Shown here: positions 24,901 to 33,230 of the stretch, in pieces
How the letters are laid out: each line of letters begins with the position of its first letter
Position numbering within the stretch: position 1 is the stretch's first letter
DNA from: an uncultured Acidimicrobiaceae bacterium
GTDB lineage: Bacteria > Actinomycetota > Acidimicrobiia > Acidimicrobiales > MedAcidi-G1
Length of the DNA stretch: 64,000 nt
NCBI GenBank assembly: GCA_913030665.1
Contig: CAJWFS010000002.1
Span: 1 to 64,000, forward strand
Direction of reading: 5' to 3'
Translations under genes and position numbers: made by a program
Notes under the pieces: generated by a model
What the model saw: only the letters and a program-made list of their open reading frames with translations
Told to the model about the DNA's origin: nothing
The model's database searches: none

Positions 24901-25476
24901 GTGACCATCCCCTGGAATGGGACCATCGCCGCCGTCGTCCTGGCCGCCGGTGGCGGAAGTCGGTGGAGCGGTCCCGGCCACAAGTTGCTGGCCGACCTGG
25001 ACGGTAGGCCCCTCGCAGCCCATGCCATCGCGGCGGCTGCTGCTGCCGGGTTAGACGAGCTGGTGGTGGTGACCGGGTCGGTGGACATCTCGGCGATCAT
25101 TCCCGGAGGGGCGACCGTCCTGCACAACGGGTCATGGTCGGAAGGGCAGGCCGGTTCCATCCGGTTGGCCGTGGAGCATGCGGAGCGTGCCGGGCATAGG
25201 GCGATCGTTCTGGGCCTGGCAGATACCCCAGGTATACCTGCCGAGGCCTGGCGGGCGGTGGCCGATACCGAGGGTTCGCTGGTCGTGGCGGTGTTCGACG
25301 GGTTGCGACGGCCGCCGACCAAGGTCGGGCGCAGGTTCTGGAATGAACTGCCGGTGTATGGCGATTCCGGAGCGAGGTCGCTACTGGCAGAGAGGGCGTC
25401 CGAGGTGGTGGAAGTAGCGTGTCGTGGGAACCCGGCAGACATTGACACAGTGGAGGACCTGCAGCTGTGGAACTGA
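24901..25476 (+). CDS. MobA/MocA-like nucleotidyltransferase (molybdenum cofactor-associated)
   Basis: AAVVLAAGGGSRWSGPGHKLLADLDGRPLAAHAI, IVLGLADTPGIPAEAWRAV. Confidence 0.87.
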   Translation: MTIPWNGTIAAVVLAAGGGSRWSGPGHKLLADLDGRPLAAHAIAAAAAAGLDELVVVTGSVDISAIIPGGATVLHNGSWSEGQAGSIRLAVEHAERAGHRAIVLGLADTPGIPAEAWRAVADTEGSLVVAVFDGLRRPPTKVGRRFWNELPVYGDSGARSLLAERASEVVEVACRGNPADIDTVEDLQLWN

Positions 25477-26144
25477 ACAACGACTTTGAGGTGGCTGCGC
25501 CCATCGACCTGGTGTGGTCTGTCCTGACCGACGTGGAGCGCATCGCTCCGTGCCTCCCGGGAGCCCAGTTGCTTGAGGTCGAGGGCGATGAGTTCCGTGG
25601 GGTGGTCAAGATCAAGGTCGGGCCGATCACCGCCCAGTACAAGGGCGCTGCTTCCTTCGTGGAGCGCGACGATGCCGGGTATAGGGCGATCCTGAGCGCC
25701 GAGGGGCGTGACACCAGGGGAGCGGGCAATGCCGCAGCGAACATCACGGCCGAGTTGGAGGCGACCGACGTCGGCACGAAGGTCACCGTCACGACCGACC
25801 TGACGGTGACAGGCAAGGTGGCCCAGTTCGGACGCGGTGTGATGGCTGACGTCTCGAAGAAGTTGATGGGCCAGTTCGCCGACAACCTGAGCGACCTCAT
25901 GGCCCCATCCAGTGACGAGGTGGCCGCCGATGCCCCAGTCGTCGACGCTGCAGCGGAGGACCCTGCTGATCGGGCCACCGACAACGCCGCGGACGGGGAC
26001 GCACCAACGATCCGGGTTGTGAACGCACCCGAGGTGGAGGCGATCGACCTGCTGGACGCCGCCGGAGCCCCGATCCTGAAGCGCCTGGTTCCCACCCTGC
26101 TGGCCGGTGCGGTGGTCGTGGTCATCATTCTGGTCCTGCTCTAG
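25467..26144 (+). CDS. coxG: CoxG-like SRPBCC protein with C-terminal transmembrane anchor
   Basis: MELNNDFEVAAPIDLVWSVLTDVERIAPCLPGAQLLEVEGDEFRGVVKIKVGPI; C-term LKRLVPTLLAGAVVVVIILVLL. Confidence 0.9.
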   Translation: MELNNDFEVAAPIDLVWSVLTDVERIAPCLPGAQLLEVEGDEFRGVVKIKVGPITAQYKGAASFVERDDAGYRAILSAEGRDTRGAGNAAANITAELEATDVGTKVTVTTDLTVTGKVAQFGRGVMADVSKKLMGQFADNLSDLMAPSSDEVAADAPVVDAAAEDPADRATDNAADGDAPTIRVVNAPEVEAIDLLDAAGAPILKRLVPTLLAGAVVVVIILVLL

Positions 26145-26165
26145 GACCCCCCTCAGGCCCTTACC

Positions 26166-26678
26166 GTGGACCAGGCCATGGACGCGCCGATCACGCCCCC
26201 GATTCGAACCGCTGCCGACGACCGCGAGGTGGTCGCAGGCCTCCTGGGCAGAAGTCCGAAGGGGCTGTTCGACGTGGTGGTTCGTGACGACGCCGGCGTG
26301 CCCGTCGTGATCCGCAACCACCCGCTGCTGGAGGACGGTCGTCCCATGCCCACCCGTTTCTGGCTGGTCGGCGACGACCTGCGGTCCTGGATCGGGACCC
26401 TGGAGTCGACCGGCGGTGTGAGGGCCGCCGAGGCGGACTGCGATCCGGTCGAGCTGGCCGACGCACACGCCCGCTACGCGACGGAGCGCGACGCTGCCAT
26501 CCCTGAGGGGCATGTGGGTCACCGGCCCTCCGGCGGCGTGGGGGGAACGAGACAGGGCGTCAAGTGTCTGCACGCCCACTACGCATGGTTCCTGGCCGGC
26601 GGGGACGACCCCGTGGGTCGGTGGGTCCACGCCCGACTGAAGGATCTGCCCACCCCGAAGGATCCCTCCGGTGGCTGA
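26166..26678 (+). CDS. DUF501 family protein
   Basis: RFWLVGDDLRSWIGTLESTGGVRAAE, CLHAHYAWFLAGGDDPVG; immediately upstream of ppx as in actinobacteria. Confidence 0.85.
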   Translation: MDQAMDAPITPPIRTAADDREVVAGLLGRSPKGLFDVVVRDDAGVPVVIRNHPLLEDGRPMPTRFWLVGDDLRSWIGTLESTGGVRAAEADCDPVELADAHARYATERDAAIPEGHVGHRPSGGVGGTRQGVKCLHAHYAWFLAGGDDPVGRWVHARLKDLPTPKDPSGG

Positions 26679-27579
26679 GTTTGTGGCCGCCGTTGACTGC
26701 GGCACGAACTCCACCCGACTCCTGATCGGTGATGGCCGGCGGACCGTCGAACGTCTCATGCGCATCACCCGGATGGGGGAGGGGGTGGATGCGACGGGGC
26801 AGCTCTCCCAGCAGGCCATGGACCGGGTGCTGGTGGTGCTCCGCGATTACCGGGCAGCGATGGACCGGCATGGGGTGACGATGTGCCGCGTGACGGCCAC
26901 CTCGGCGGCCCGCGACGCCGCCAACCGGGAGGACTTCTTCGACCTTGCCGAGGAGGCGCTCGGCCACCGTCCGGAACTCCTGTCGGGCATCGAGGAGGGC
27001 AGGCTCTCGTTCGCCGGCGCCACGGCGGAGCTGGATCCGACAGACGGGCCCTTCCTGGTGCTGGACATCGGAGGTGGCTCGACCGAGTTCGTCACGGGCA
27101 CCAGGGAGGCTGAGGGGACCTGGTCCTGTGACATCGGTTGTGTGCGCCTGACCGAGCAGTGGATCGAACACGACCCCCCGTTGCCCGAGGAGCTGGTGGC
27201 CTGCCTCTCGATCACCGAGGGGTACATCGACGACGTCCTGCGGGAGGTCCCTGAGACCGCTGCAGCACGCACCCTGGTGGGCCTGGCCGGCACCGTGTCG
27301 TGCGCCGCGGCCATCGAGATAGGCCTGGCCGACTACGACAGGGATCGGATACACCACTTCCGCCTCTCCAGGGCGGCCGTGGAGGACGTCTTTCGGACCC
27401 TTGCCACCGAGACGCGTGCTGAGCGCCTCGAGAATCCGGGAATGGAGCCGGCACGTGCCGACGTGATCGTCGGGGGCATGGCGATCCTCGTGAAGGTCAT
27501 GCGCCAGTTGGGATTCGCCGAGTGCCTGGTCTCGGAGTCCGACATTCTGGACGGCCTCGTGGCCTCGCAGCAGGTCTGA
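26671..27579 (+). CDS. ppx: Exopolyphosphatase Ppx/GppA family
   Basis: AAVDCGTNSTRLLIGDG, MRITRMGEGVDATGQL, FLVLDIGGGSTEFVTG, LAGTVSCAAAI. Confidence 0.93.
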   Translation: MAEFVAAVDCGTNSTRLLIGDGRRTVERLMRITRMGEGVDATGQLSQQAMDRVLVVLRDYRAAMDRHGVTMCRVTATSAARDAANREDFFDLAEEALGHRPELLSGIEEGRLSFAGATAELDPTDGPFLVLDIGGGSTEFVTGTREAEGTWSCDIGCVRLTEQWIEHDPPLPEELVACLSITEGYIDDVLREVPETAAARTLVGLAGTVSCAAAIEIGLADYDRDRIHHFRLSRAAVEDVFRTLATETRAERLENPGMEPARADVIVGGMAILVKVMRQLGFAECLVSESDILDGLVASQQV

Positions 27580-27590
27580 CCGGGCCGCCT

Positions 27591-27621
27591 GGGGAGTTTC
27601 CCCACAGGGAAAGAGTTTCCC
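27591..27621 (+). other. Two adjacent perfect hairpins between ppx and the glyoxylate aminotransferase
   Basis: GGGG-AGTTT-CCCC (27591-27603) and GGGAAA-GAG-TTTCCC (27607-27621). Confidence 0.6.
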
Positions 27622-27644
27622 ACCAGTAGTGGTCTTGGTTTAGG

Positions 27645-28748
27645 ATGACCGCCATGTCGCACGCAGATCGCATCCTCATGGGCCCCGGTCCCGGGAACCC
27701 GTATCCGCAGGTCATCAAAGCCTTCGGCCGACCCGTCCTGGGCCATCTGGACCCGGACTTCATAGCCCTCCTGGATGAGACCAACGATCGGTTGCGGGAG
27801 GTGTTCCGCACTGCCAACCCGCTCACCTTCCCCGTGTCGGCCACCGGTTCCGCCGGCATGGAGGCCACCTTCGTGAACGTGCTGGGATCTGGCGACACGG
27901 TTGTCATCGGCGTCAACGGCGTGTTCGGCGAGCGCATGTGCGACGTGGCCTCACGCTGCGGCGCCACCGTCGTCAGGGTGGATGCCGAATGGGGGCAGGC
28001 GCTGGATCCGCAGGACCTGCTCGATGCCCACCCTGATCCCAAGGTCATCGCCGTGGTGCACGCCGAGACCTCGACCGGCGTCCGAAACGACATCGCCCCC
28101 ATCGGCGCCGGCAAGGGCGACGCCCTGCTGCTGGTGGACTGCGTCACGTCGCTGGGGGGCATTCCCCTGGAGATCGATGCCTGGGGAGTGGACCTCGCCT
28201 ACAGCGGCACTCAGAAGTGCCTCGGGGTGCCGCCCGGGCTCTCGCCGGTGACGGTGTCGGCGGCGGCCATCGACCGGTTCGTGGAGAAGCCGCAGTCCTG
28301 GTACCTGGACCTCCAGATGATCGCCAGGTACGTCACCAGCGGCGGCGCACGGGCCTACCACCACACGGCGCCCATCTCGATGATCTACGCGCTCCACGCC
28401 GGCCTCGGCGTGGTCCTGGAAGAGGGCCTGGAGAACGTGCAGGCCCGCCACCAGGCATGTGGCGACAAGCTCCAGACCGGCCTCGTGGATCGGGGCTTCG
28501 AGCTGTTCGCACAGGAGGGGCACCGCCTCCCGGAGCTCACCTCCGTGCTGGTCCCCCCCGGGCGGCTGCCCGAGGGGCTGGACGAGGCTGGGGTGCGCGG
28601 ACGCCTGCTGTCCGAGTACGGCATCGAGATCGGCGGCGGCCTCGGCCCGGTCGCCGGCAAGGTATGGCGGATCGGCTGCATGGGGCACACCGCCCGCATC
28701 CGCAACGTCACCCTGCTCCTGGCCGCCCTGGACGAGATCCTCGACTGA
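27645..28748 (+). CDS. Alanine/serine-glyoxylate aminotransferase family PLP enzyme (AGXT-like)
   Basis: LMGPGPGNPYPQVIKAFGRPVLGHLDPDF, LLVDCVTSLGGIPLEIDAWGVDLAYSGTQKCLGVPPGLSPV, IEIGGGLGPVAGKVWRIGCMG. Confidence 0.88.
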   Translation: MTAMSHADRILMGPGPGNPYPQVIKAFGRPVLGHLDPDFIALLDETNDRLREVFRTANPLTFPVSATGSAGMEATFVNVLGSGDTVVIGVNGVFGERMCDVASRCGATVVRVDAEWGQALDPQDLLDAHPDPKVIAVVHAETSTGVRNDIAPIGAGKGDALLLVDCVTSLGGIPLEIDAWGVDLAYSGTQKCLGVPPGLSPVTVSAAAIDRFVEKPQSWYLDLQMIARYVTSGGARAYHHTAPISMIYALHAGLGVVLEEGLENVQARHQACGDKLQTGLVDRGFELFAQEGHRLPELTSVLVPPGRLPEGLDEAGVRGRLLSEYGIEIGGGLGPVAGKVWRIGCMGHTARIRNVTLLLAALDEILD

Positions 28749-28783
28749 CCGCCGGGTGCTGGCCGGTTTGCAATCCGGCTGCA

Positions 28784-29443
28784 ATGACTGCCCATGATTG
28801 GGTCGTGGCAATCGACCAGGTGACCGACAGTCCGGTCCTGCGTGGTGGCAGGGTTACCCTGCGACCCCTGGAGGTCGAGGACTTCGCCGACTGGCAGGTC
28901 GTACGGCGCCGCAACGCTGACTGGCTGACGGTCTGGGAGCCACGTCGCGGGTTCGGCCAACCGGATCCCACGGAGGACCGCCAGGCCTTCAACATGCGCT
29001 GCGCCGCCCGCAGGAGGGAACGCCAGCTGGGTACCGGATGGGGCTTCGGCGTGTTCGTGGGAGACGATGGCACCGACCGGTTCTCGGGAGAGTTGAACCT
29101 GTCCAACGTCGTACAGGGGGCGTTCAGGAGCGCCCACGTCGGCTACTGGATGGACGAGGACATGGCCGGCAACGGCTACATACCAGAGGCCCTCGTGGTG
29201 GCGTGCAGGTTCGCCTTCGAGGAGATCGACCTGCACCGCCTCCAGGTTTCGATCGTGCCGCGCAACGCCCGGTCCCGACGCGTGGTCGAGAAGCTGGACT
29301 TCCGCTGCGAGGGCCTGGCCGAGCGCTACCTGGAGATCGCCGGCGTCTGGGAGGACCATCTCAGGTTCGCCATCACCGCCGAGGAATGGTGTCTCAGGGG
29401 GGCGGCCCTGGCCGCCACCTGGCTCGGCCCGTCCGTGGACTGA
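28784..29443 (+). CDS. GNAT family N-acetyltransferase (RimJ-like)
   Basis: RVTLRPLEVEDFADWQVVRRRNADWLTVWEP, AHVGYWMDEDMAGNGYIPEALVVACRFAFEEIDLHRLQVSIVPRNARSRRVVEKLDF. Confidence 0.9.
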   Translation: MTAHDWVVAIDQVTDSPVLRGGRVTLRPLEVEDFADWQVVRRRNADWLTVWEPRRGFGQPDPTEDRQAFNMRCAARRRERQLGTGWGFGVFVGDDGTDRFSGELNLSNVVQGAFRSAHVGYWMDEDMAGNGYIPEALVVACRFAFEEIDLHRLQVSIVPRNARSRRVVEKLDFRCEGLAERYLEIAGVWEDHLRFAITAEEWCLRGAALAATWLGPSVD

Positions 29444-29486
29444 CGCCGGAACCCGGGGTGGATCCGGGGATCCGGGTCCGTGCCGG

Positions 29487-30254
29487 TCAGTCCCTGGTGG
29501 CTATCCGGGCCTTCAGCCGGTTGACCATCTCCACGAACGCCGGCTGCTTCATGGACCAGGCCTGGGGTGGAATCTCCAGCTGGACGGAAGGGACCGACTC
29601 GGTCACGCCGGCCGTGTCGTGCAGAGTCTGCTTCGTGACGGCGACCAACTCCACCGGATGACCAGCGGCCTTCGCCGCGTAGTCGACTGCGGTGTCGATC
29701 AGGTTCTCGTCGTCCACGCAGTCCCACGCAAGGCCGTGTCGCACGGCCTGTTCGCCGTCCAGGATCTGCTCGAAGAGCACCATGGCCTTGGCCGTTTGCA
29801 GGTTCGTGATGTTGCGGAGGCGCCAGGTGTGGCCACCGCCGGGGTGGATGCCGATTGTCAGGAACCGACTGTCGAAACGGGCGGAGCGGCCGGCGACGAC
29901 CAGGTCGCAGGCCAGCACCATGTTCATGCCGGCACCGACCGCTGCGCCGTTGACGGCCGCCACGGTGGGCAGGGTGGTGTGGGCGACGCGCAGGAAGCCC
30001 CGGTAGATGTCGGGCAGCGAACCCTCGGAGTCTCCTTCGCCGGCCTCCAGCAGGTCGTCCAGGACTGCTCCGGCGCAGAAGGCCCTTCCGGCACCGGTCA
30101 GCACCACCGCTCCGATGCCGTCGTCGGACTCAAGGTCGTCGAAGGCGGCCAGGAGCTCCTCGTTCATCTCGTCGGAGACCACGTTGCGGCGGTCGGGATC
30201 CTCGAAGGTCAGGACTGCGACGCGGTCGCGTCGTTCGATTCGGAGCACGCTCAT
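29487..30254 (-). CDS. Enoyl-CoA hydratase/isomerase family protein
   Basis: MSVLRIERRDRVAVLTFEDPDRRNVVSDEM, VLTGAGRAFCAGAVLDDL, VAAVNGAAVGAGMNMVLACDLVVAG. Confidence 0.92.
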   Translation of the reverse strand: MSVLRIERRDRVAVLTFEDPDRRNVVSDEMNEELLAAFDDLESDDGIGAVVLTGAGRAFCAGAVLDDLLEAGEGDSEGSLPDIYRGFLRVAHTTLPTVAAVNGAAVGAGMNMVLACDLVVAGRSARFDSRFLTIGIHPGGGHTWRLRNITNLQTAKAMVLFEQILDGEQAVRHGLAWDCVDDENLIDTAVDYAAKAAGHPVELVAVTKQTLHDTAGVTESVPSVQLEIPPQAWSMKQPAFVEMVNRLKARIATRD

Positions 30255-30362
30255 AGGGAGAGTCTCCCATGTGGCGGCCAGCGTCGCCGGGCCGGAGCAG
30301 GCCAGCGCACATGGCTGCCAGCCGCTGGGAGGCGGCCATCTGGTGGGGGTTAGGGTCGCCCG

Positions 30363-31649
30363 ATGACAACAGGGGAACCGGGCGGGTCGGTCGCCTCGGG
30401 GCTGCCGCCACGAGACGGGCGCCGCTTCCCGGCCCTGGGCTTTCCGAACTACCGCCGATTCTGGATCGGTGGTGTGCTGACCAACAACGGCCGCTGGGTG
30501 CAGTACGTGACCACCTATTTCATCGTGTACCGGATCACCGGTTCGGCGGCATGGGTGGGCATGGCGGGCTTCTCCACGTTCATACCGATACTGCTCACCA
30601 ATCCGTTGGCCGGCTACGTGTCGGACCACTTCGACCGGCGCAGGGTGCTGTTGACAACCAACAGCCTCTGCAGCCTGCTGGCGGCGACGATGGCCCTGAC
30701 ATGGGCTGCGGGGATCCGCAACGTGGGGATCTGGATGCTCCTCCTGCTGGTCGGCGGGTTCATCTACGGCGTCCAGTTGCCCACATGGCAGTCCTTCGTG
30801 GCGGAGTGCGTTCCGAGGGAGCATCTCCGCAACGCCATCACGATGAACTCCACACAGTTCAACGCAGCCCGCACCTTCGGCCCGGCCCTGGGCGGCCTGC
30901 TGATCGGCACGCTCGGTCCCGGCTGGGCGCTCACCCTCACGGCGGTGCTCTACGGGCCGGTCCTGGTGGCCCTGGTACGGATCGATCCGGCGACCCTGTA
31001 CCGCCCCCGTCGGTCCACCGAGGTCGATGGGCAGCGGAAGTCGTCGGTGGTCTCCGACTACCGGGAGTCGATTCGCTACGTGCTTGACGCTCCGGGGATC
31101 CGGGCGGCGATCATCACCGTCACGCTCGTCTCGACGGTCGGCCAGCCCATCGTGCAGCAGATCGTCGTTTTCGCCGAGGAGGTCTTCGAGGTCTCGCCGT
31201 TCTGGTTCGGGATCCTCGGCTCGGCGCAGGGGTTGGGCGCCCTGGTGGCCGCACCGGTCGTGGCCGGGGAGTTGAGTCACCTCAGGCGTTCCAGGATCCA
31301 ACTCGTGGCGACGTCCGGCTACGGGGTGGCCATCGTGGTGTTCGCCCTGGCCCCGTCCTTCTGGGTGGGCTTCGGCGCCCTGGCCCTGATCGGTGCGATG
31401 CACCTCGCTTCGGCCACGAACCTCAACTCCACCGTGCAGCTGCAGGTCGCCGACGAACTACGCGGTCGGGTCATGGCCATCTACCTGATGGGCGTCCTGG
31501 GGTTGTCGCCGTTCGCCAACCTGCTCATGGGCTGGCTGATATCGATCCTGGGGCCCCGACCGGTGGTTGCGGCCAGCGGCCTGATCGTCATCGGTGGTGG
31601 GCTGGTGCTCCAGTTGACCGGGCAGTACGCCCGGCTGGACCGGGACTGA
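30363..31649 (+). CDS. MFS transporter (EntS/MFS_3-like)
   Basis: Twelve-TM pattern, FPNYRRFWIGGVLTNNGRWVQYV, DRRRVLLTTNSLCSLLA, LRNAITMNSTQFNAARTFGPALGG. Confidence 0.9.
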   Translation: MTTGEPGGSVASGLPPRDGRRFPALGFPNYRRFWIGGVLTNNGRWVQYVTTYFIVYRITGSAAWVGMAGFSTFIPILLTNPLAGYVSDHFDRRRVLLTTNSLCSLLAATMALTWAAGIRNVGIWMLLLLVGGFIYGVQLPTWQSFVAECVPREHLRNAITMNSTQFNAARTFGPALGGLLIGTLGPGWALTLTAVLYGPVLVALVRIDPATLYRPRRSTEVDGQRKSSVVSDYRESIRYVLDAPGIRAAIITVTLVSTVGQPIVQQIVVFAEEVFEVSPFWFGILGSAQGLGALVAAPVVAGELSHLRRSRIQLVATSGYGVAIVVFALAPSFWVGFGALALIGAMHLASATNLNSTVQLQVADELRGRVMAIYLMGVLGLSPFANLLMGWLISILGPRPVVAASGLIVIGGGLVLQLTGQYARLDRD

Positions 31650-31665
31650 CCCAGGTCGGCCGGGC

Positions 31666-32625
31666 TCAGGCCGGGTCGTCGAACGCGGACCGGTGGGCCT
31701 GTCCCTCGTCACAGGTGTCGTACACGGGGCACCAGCGGCAGGGTGGGCCGGGGATCCGGTTCGGGGTGCCGCCACCGTGGAGCAGCTCGACGAGTCGGCC
31801 CACGCCGTCGGAGAGGCGGGCCACGCTGGCCATGAGGGTCTCCTCGGTGACCTCCTCGGGCACGAAGTGCGCCTGGTCCAGGTAGTAGGAGGCCAGGAGA
31901 CGGGGTGGGACGCCGATGCGGAGCGTCTCGATGAGGGCGTAGAAGCGGAGGTCCTCGCGGTGCACCGGTAGCGAGCTGCCGGTCTTGAGGTCGACGATCA
32001 CCTTTCCTGCCCGCTGGCCGGTGGCCCGACCCAGGGTCAGGTCCACCTTGCCCGCCAGGATCAGGCGGCCGCCGCACAACTCGGCACGAAGGCGGCTCTC
32101 GGTGACCGGGCGCCATGCCGGCTTGAGTGGCGGCCAGCACTCCATGTACTTGGTGAACGCATCCAAGGACTCGGACCTCAGCTCGGCGCGTTCCACCTCG
32201 CTGCAGCCCCGCAGCCAGTGTCCGAGGCCGCCCTGGTCGGATTCATATCGGGCGAGTGCCTCGTCCACCAGGACCGGTGGTTCGACCTCGAGCCGCCAGT
32301 TGACGGCCAGCTCGACGGCCTTGTGGACGATTGAACCCCGGGCCGTCGGGACCCGCCACTCGAACTCCTCAACCTCGTCGGCGAGGAACTTCGCTTCGCA
32401 GCCGTGGACCTGGGCGAGGCGGTGCTTGTGGACGAAGAGGTCCTCGCCGGCCGGGAGGCCGTCCAGGTGGGGTTCGACGGCCGTCTCGAGGGCGGCCCGG
32501 AGGTGGTGGCGGAGGTCGTCGGCGAACTCGGGTCGTTCGTCGGCCGTGGCGCCGAGCTGGTCGAGCACGGCCTGCTGGGCCGGGTTCAGGTCAGGCGCTG
32601 TCGTCGTGCCGTCGATCGGATCCAC
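31666..32625 (-). CDS. PD-(D/E)XK (RecB-family) nuclease with Cas4/AddB-like Cys pattern
   Basis: GKVDLTLGR...AGKVIVDLKTGS catalytic segment; N-terminal HGCEAKF Cys plus C-terminal PPCRWCPVYDTC; GTG 32625 start is tentative. Confidence 0.75.
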   Translation of the reverse strand: MDPIDGTTTAPDLNPAQQAVLDQLGATADERPEFADDLRHHLRAALETAVEPHLDGLPAGEDLFVHKHRLAQVHGCEAKFLADEVEEFEWRVPTARGSIVHKAVELAVNWRLEVEPPVLVDEALARYESDQGGLGHWLRGCSEVERAELRSESLDAFTKYMECWPPLKPAWRPVTESRLRAELCGGRLILAGKVDLTLGRATGQRAGKVIVDLKTGSSLPVHREDLRFYALIETLRIGVPPRLLASYYLDQAHFVPEEVTEETLMASVARLSDGVGRLVELLHGGGTPNRIPGPPCRWCPVYDTCDEGQAHRSAFDDPA

Positions 32626-32701
32626 GTCCGGGAGTATGGCCCAGCCCCTGTCGGTGACCCCGCCATCGTGACTGTCACACCCTCCGTGGATACTGGAATC
32701 C

Positions 32702-33019
32702 ATGGAGAGCAGAGCCACCGAGACATTTGCCGCCCACTTCGGCGAGACCGCCCGTTCGCTGGGTCGGGCCGCCCGCCTCCGGGGGTTGGACGTGCCGACC
32801 TTCAGGTACCCGCCGGGCCTGGCAGGCGTGCAGCGTTCGATCCGGCGGCGGAGCGGCTCGGCCACGATCGCCGTGGTCGTGAGGGGGCGGCCGTGGGGAG
32901 CGGTGGTGGCCGACATGGTGGAGGGGATCGTCGTGGCCAACGACCTGGACCCCGCCAGGGCCGACACCGTCAGGGCTGCGCTCTGGATGGCGCTGGAGGA
33001 GCCGGCCCTGGCGGCCTGA
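32702..33019 (+). CDS. Hypothetical protein
   Basis: Intact 105-aa ORF in a gap between well-supported genes with codon bias consistent with coding; no family recognised. Confidence 0.6.
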   Translation: MESRATETFAAHFGETARSLGRAARLRGLDVPTFRYPPGLAGVQRSIRRRSGSATIAVVVRGRPWGAVVADMVEGIVVANDLDPARADTVRAALWMALEEPALAA

Positions 33020-33101
33020 TGGCTGGCCCGCTTCCGGCTCCGCGTCGCCTTTCGCCCCCAGCCCGGCGTCGTTGCTTGGCGGCTGGCTAGCGTGGCCCCA
33101 C

Positions 33102-33187
33102 GCCCGGGTGGCGGAACTGGTAGACGCAGCGGGCTTAAACCCCGCGGCCCCCCAGGGGGCGTACAGGTTCAATTCCTGTCCCGGGCA
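33102..33187 (+). tRNA. tRNA-Leu (anticodon UAA)
   Basis: Acceptor GCCCGGG/CCCGGGC, anticodon arm GCGGG-CTTAAAC-CCCGC, long variable arm, T-arm ACAGG-TTCAATT-CCTGT. Confidence 0.96.
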
Positions 33188-33230
33188 CCGGAGGTGGATC
33201 GGATGCCACCCGTGCGGCGAGGATGGAGGG

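Noticed and set aside
33072-33230. Upstream extension of the nitroreductase ORF
   Set aside because: Runs through the tRNA-Leu gene; ATG at 33231 is the plausible start.
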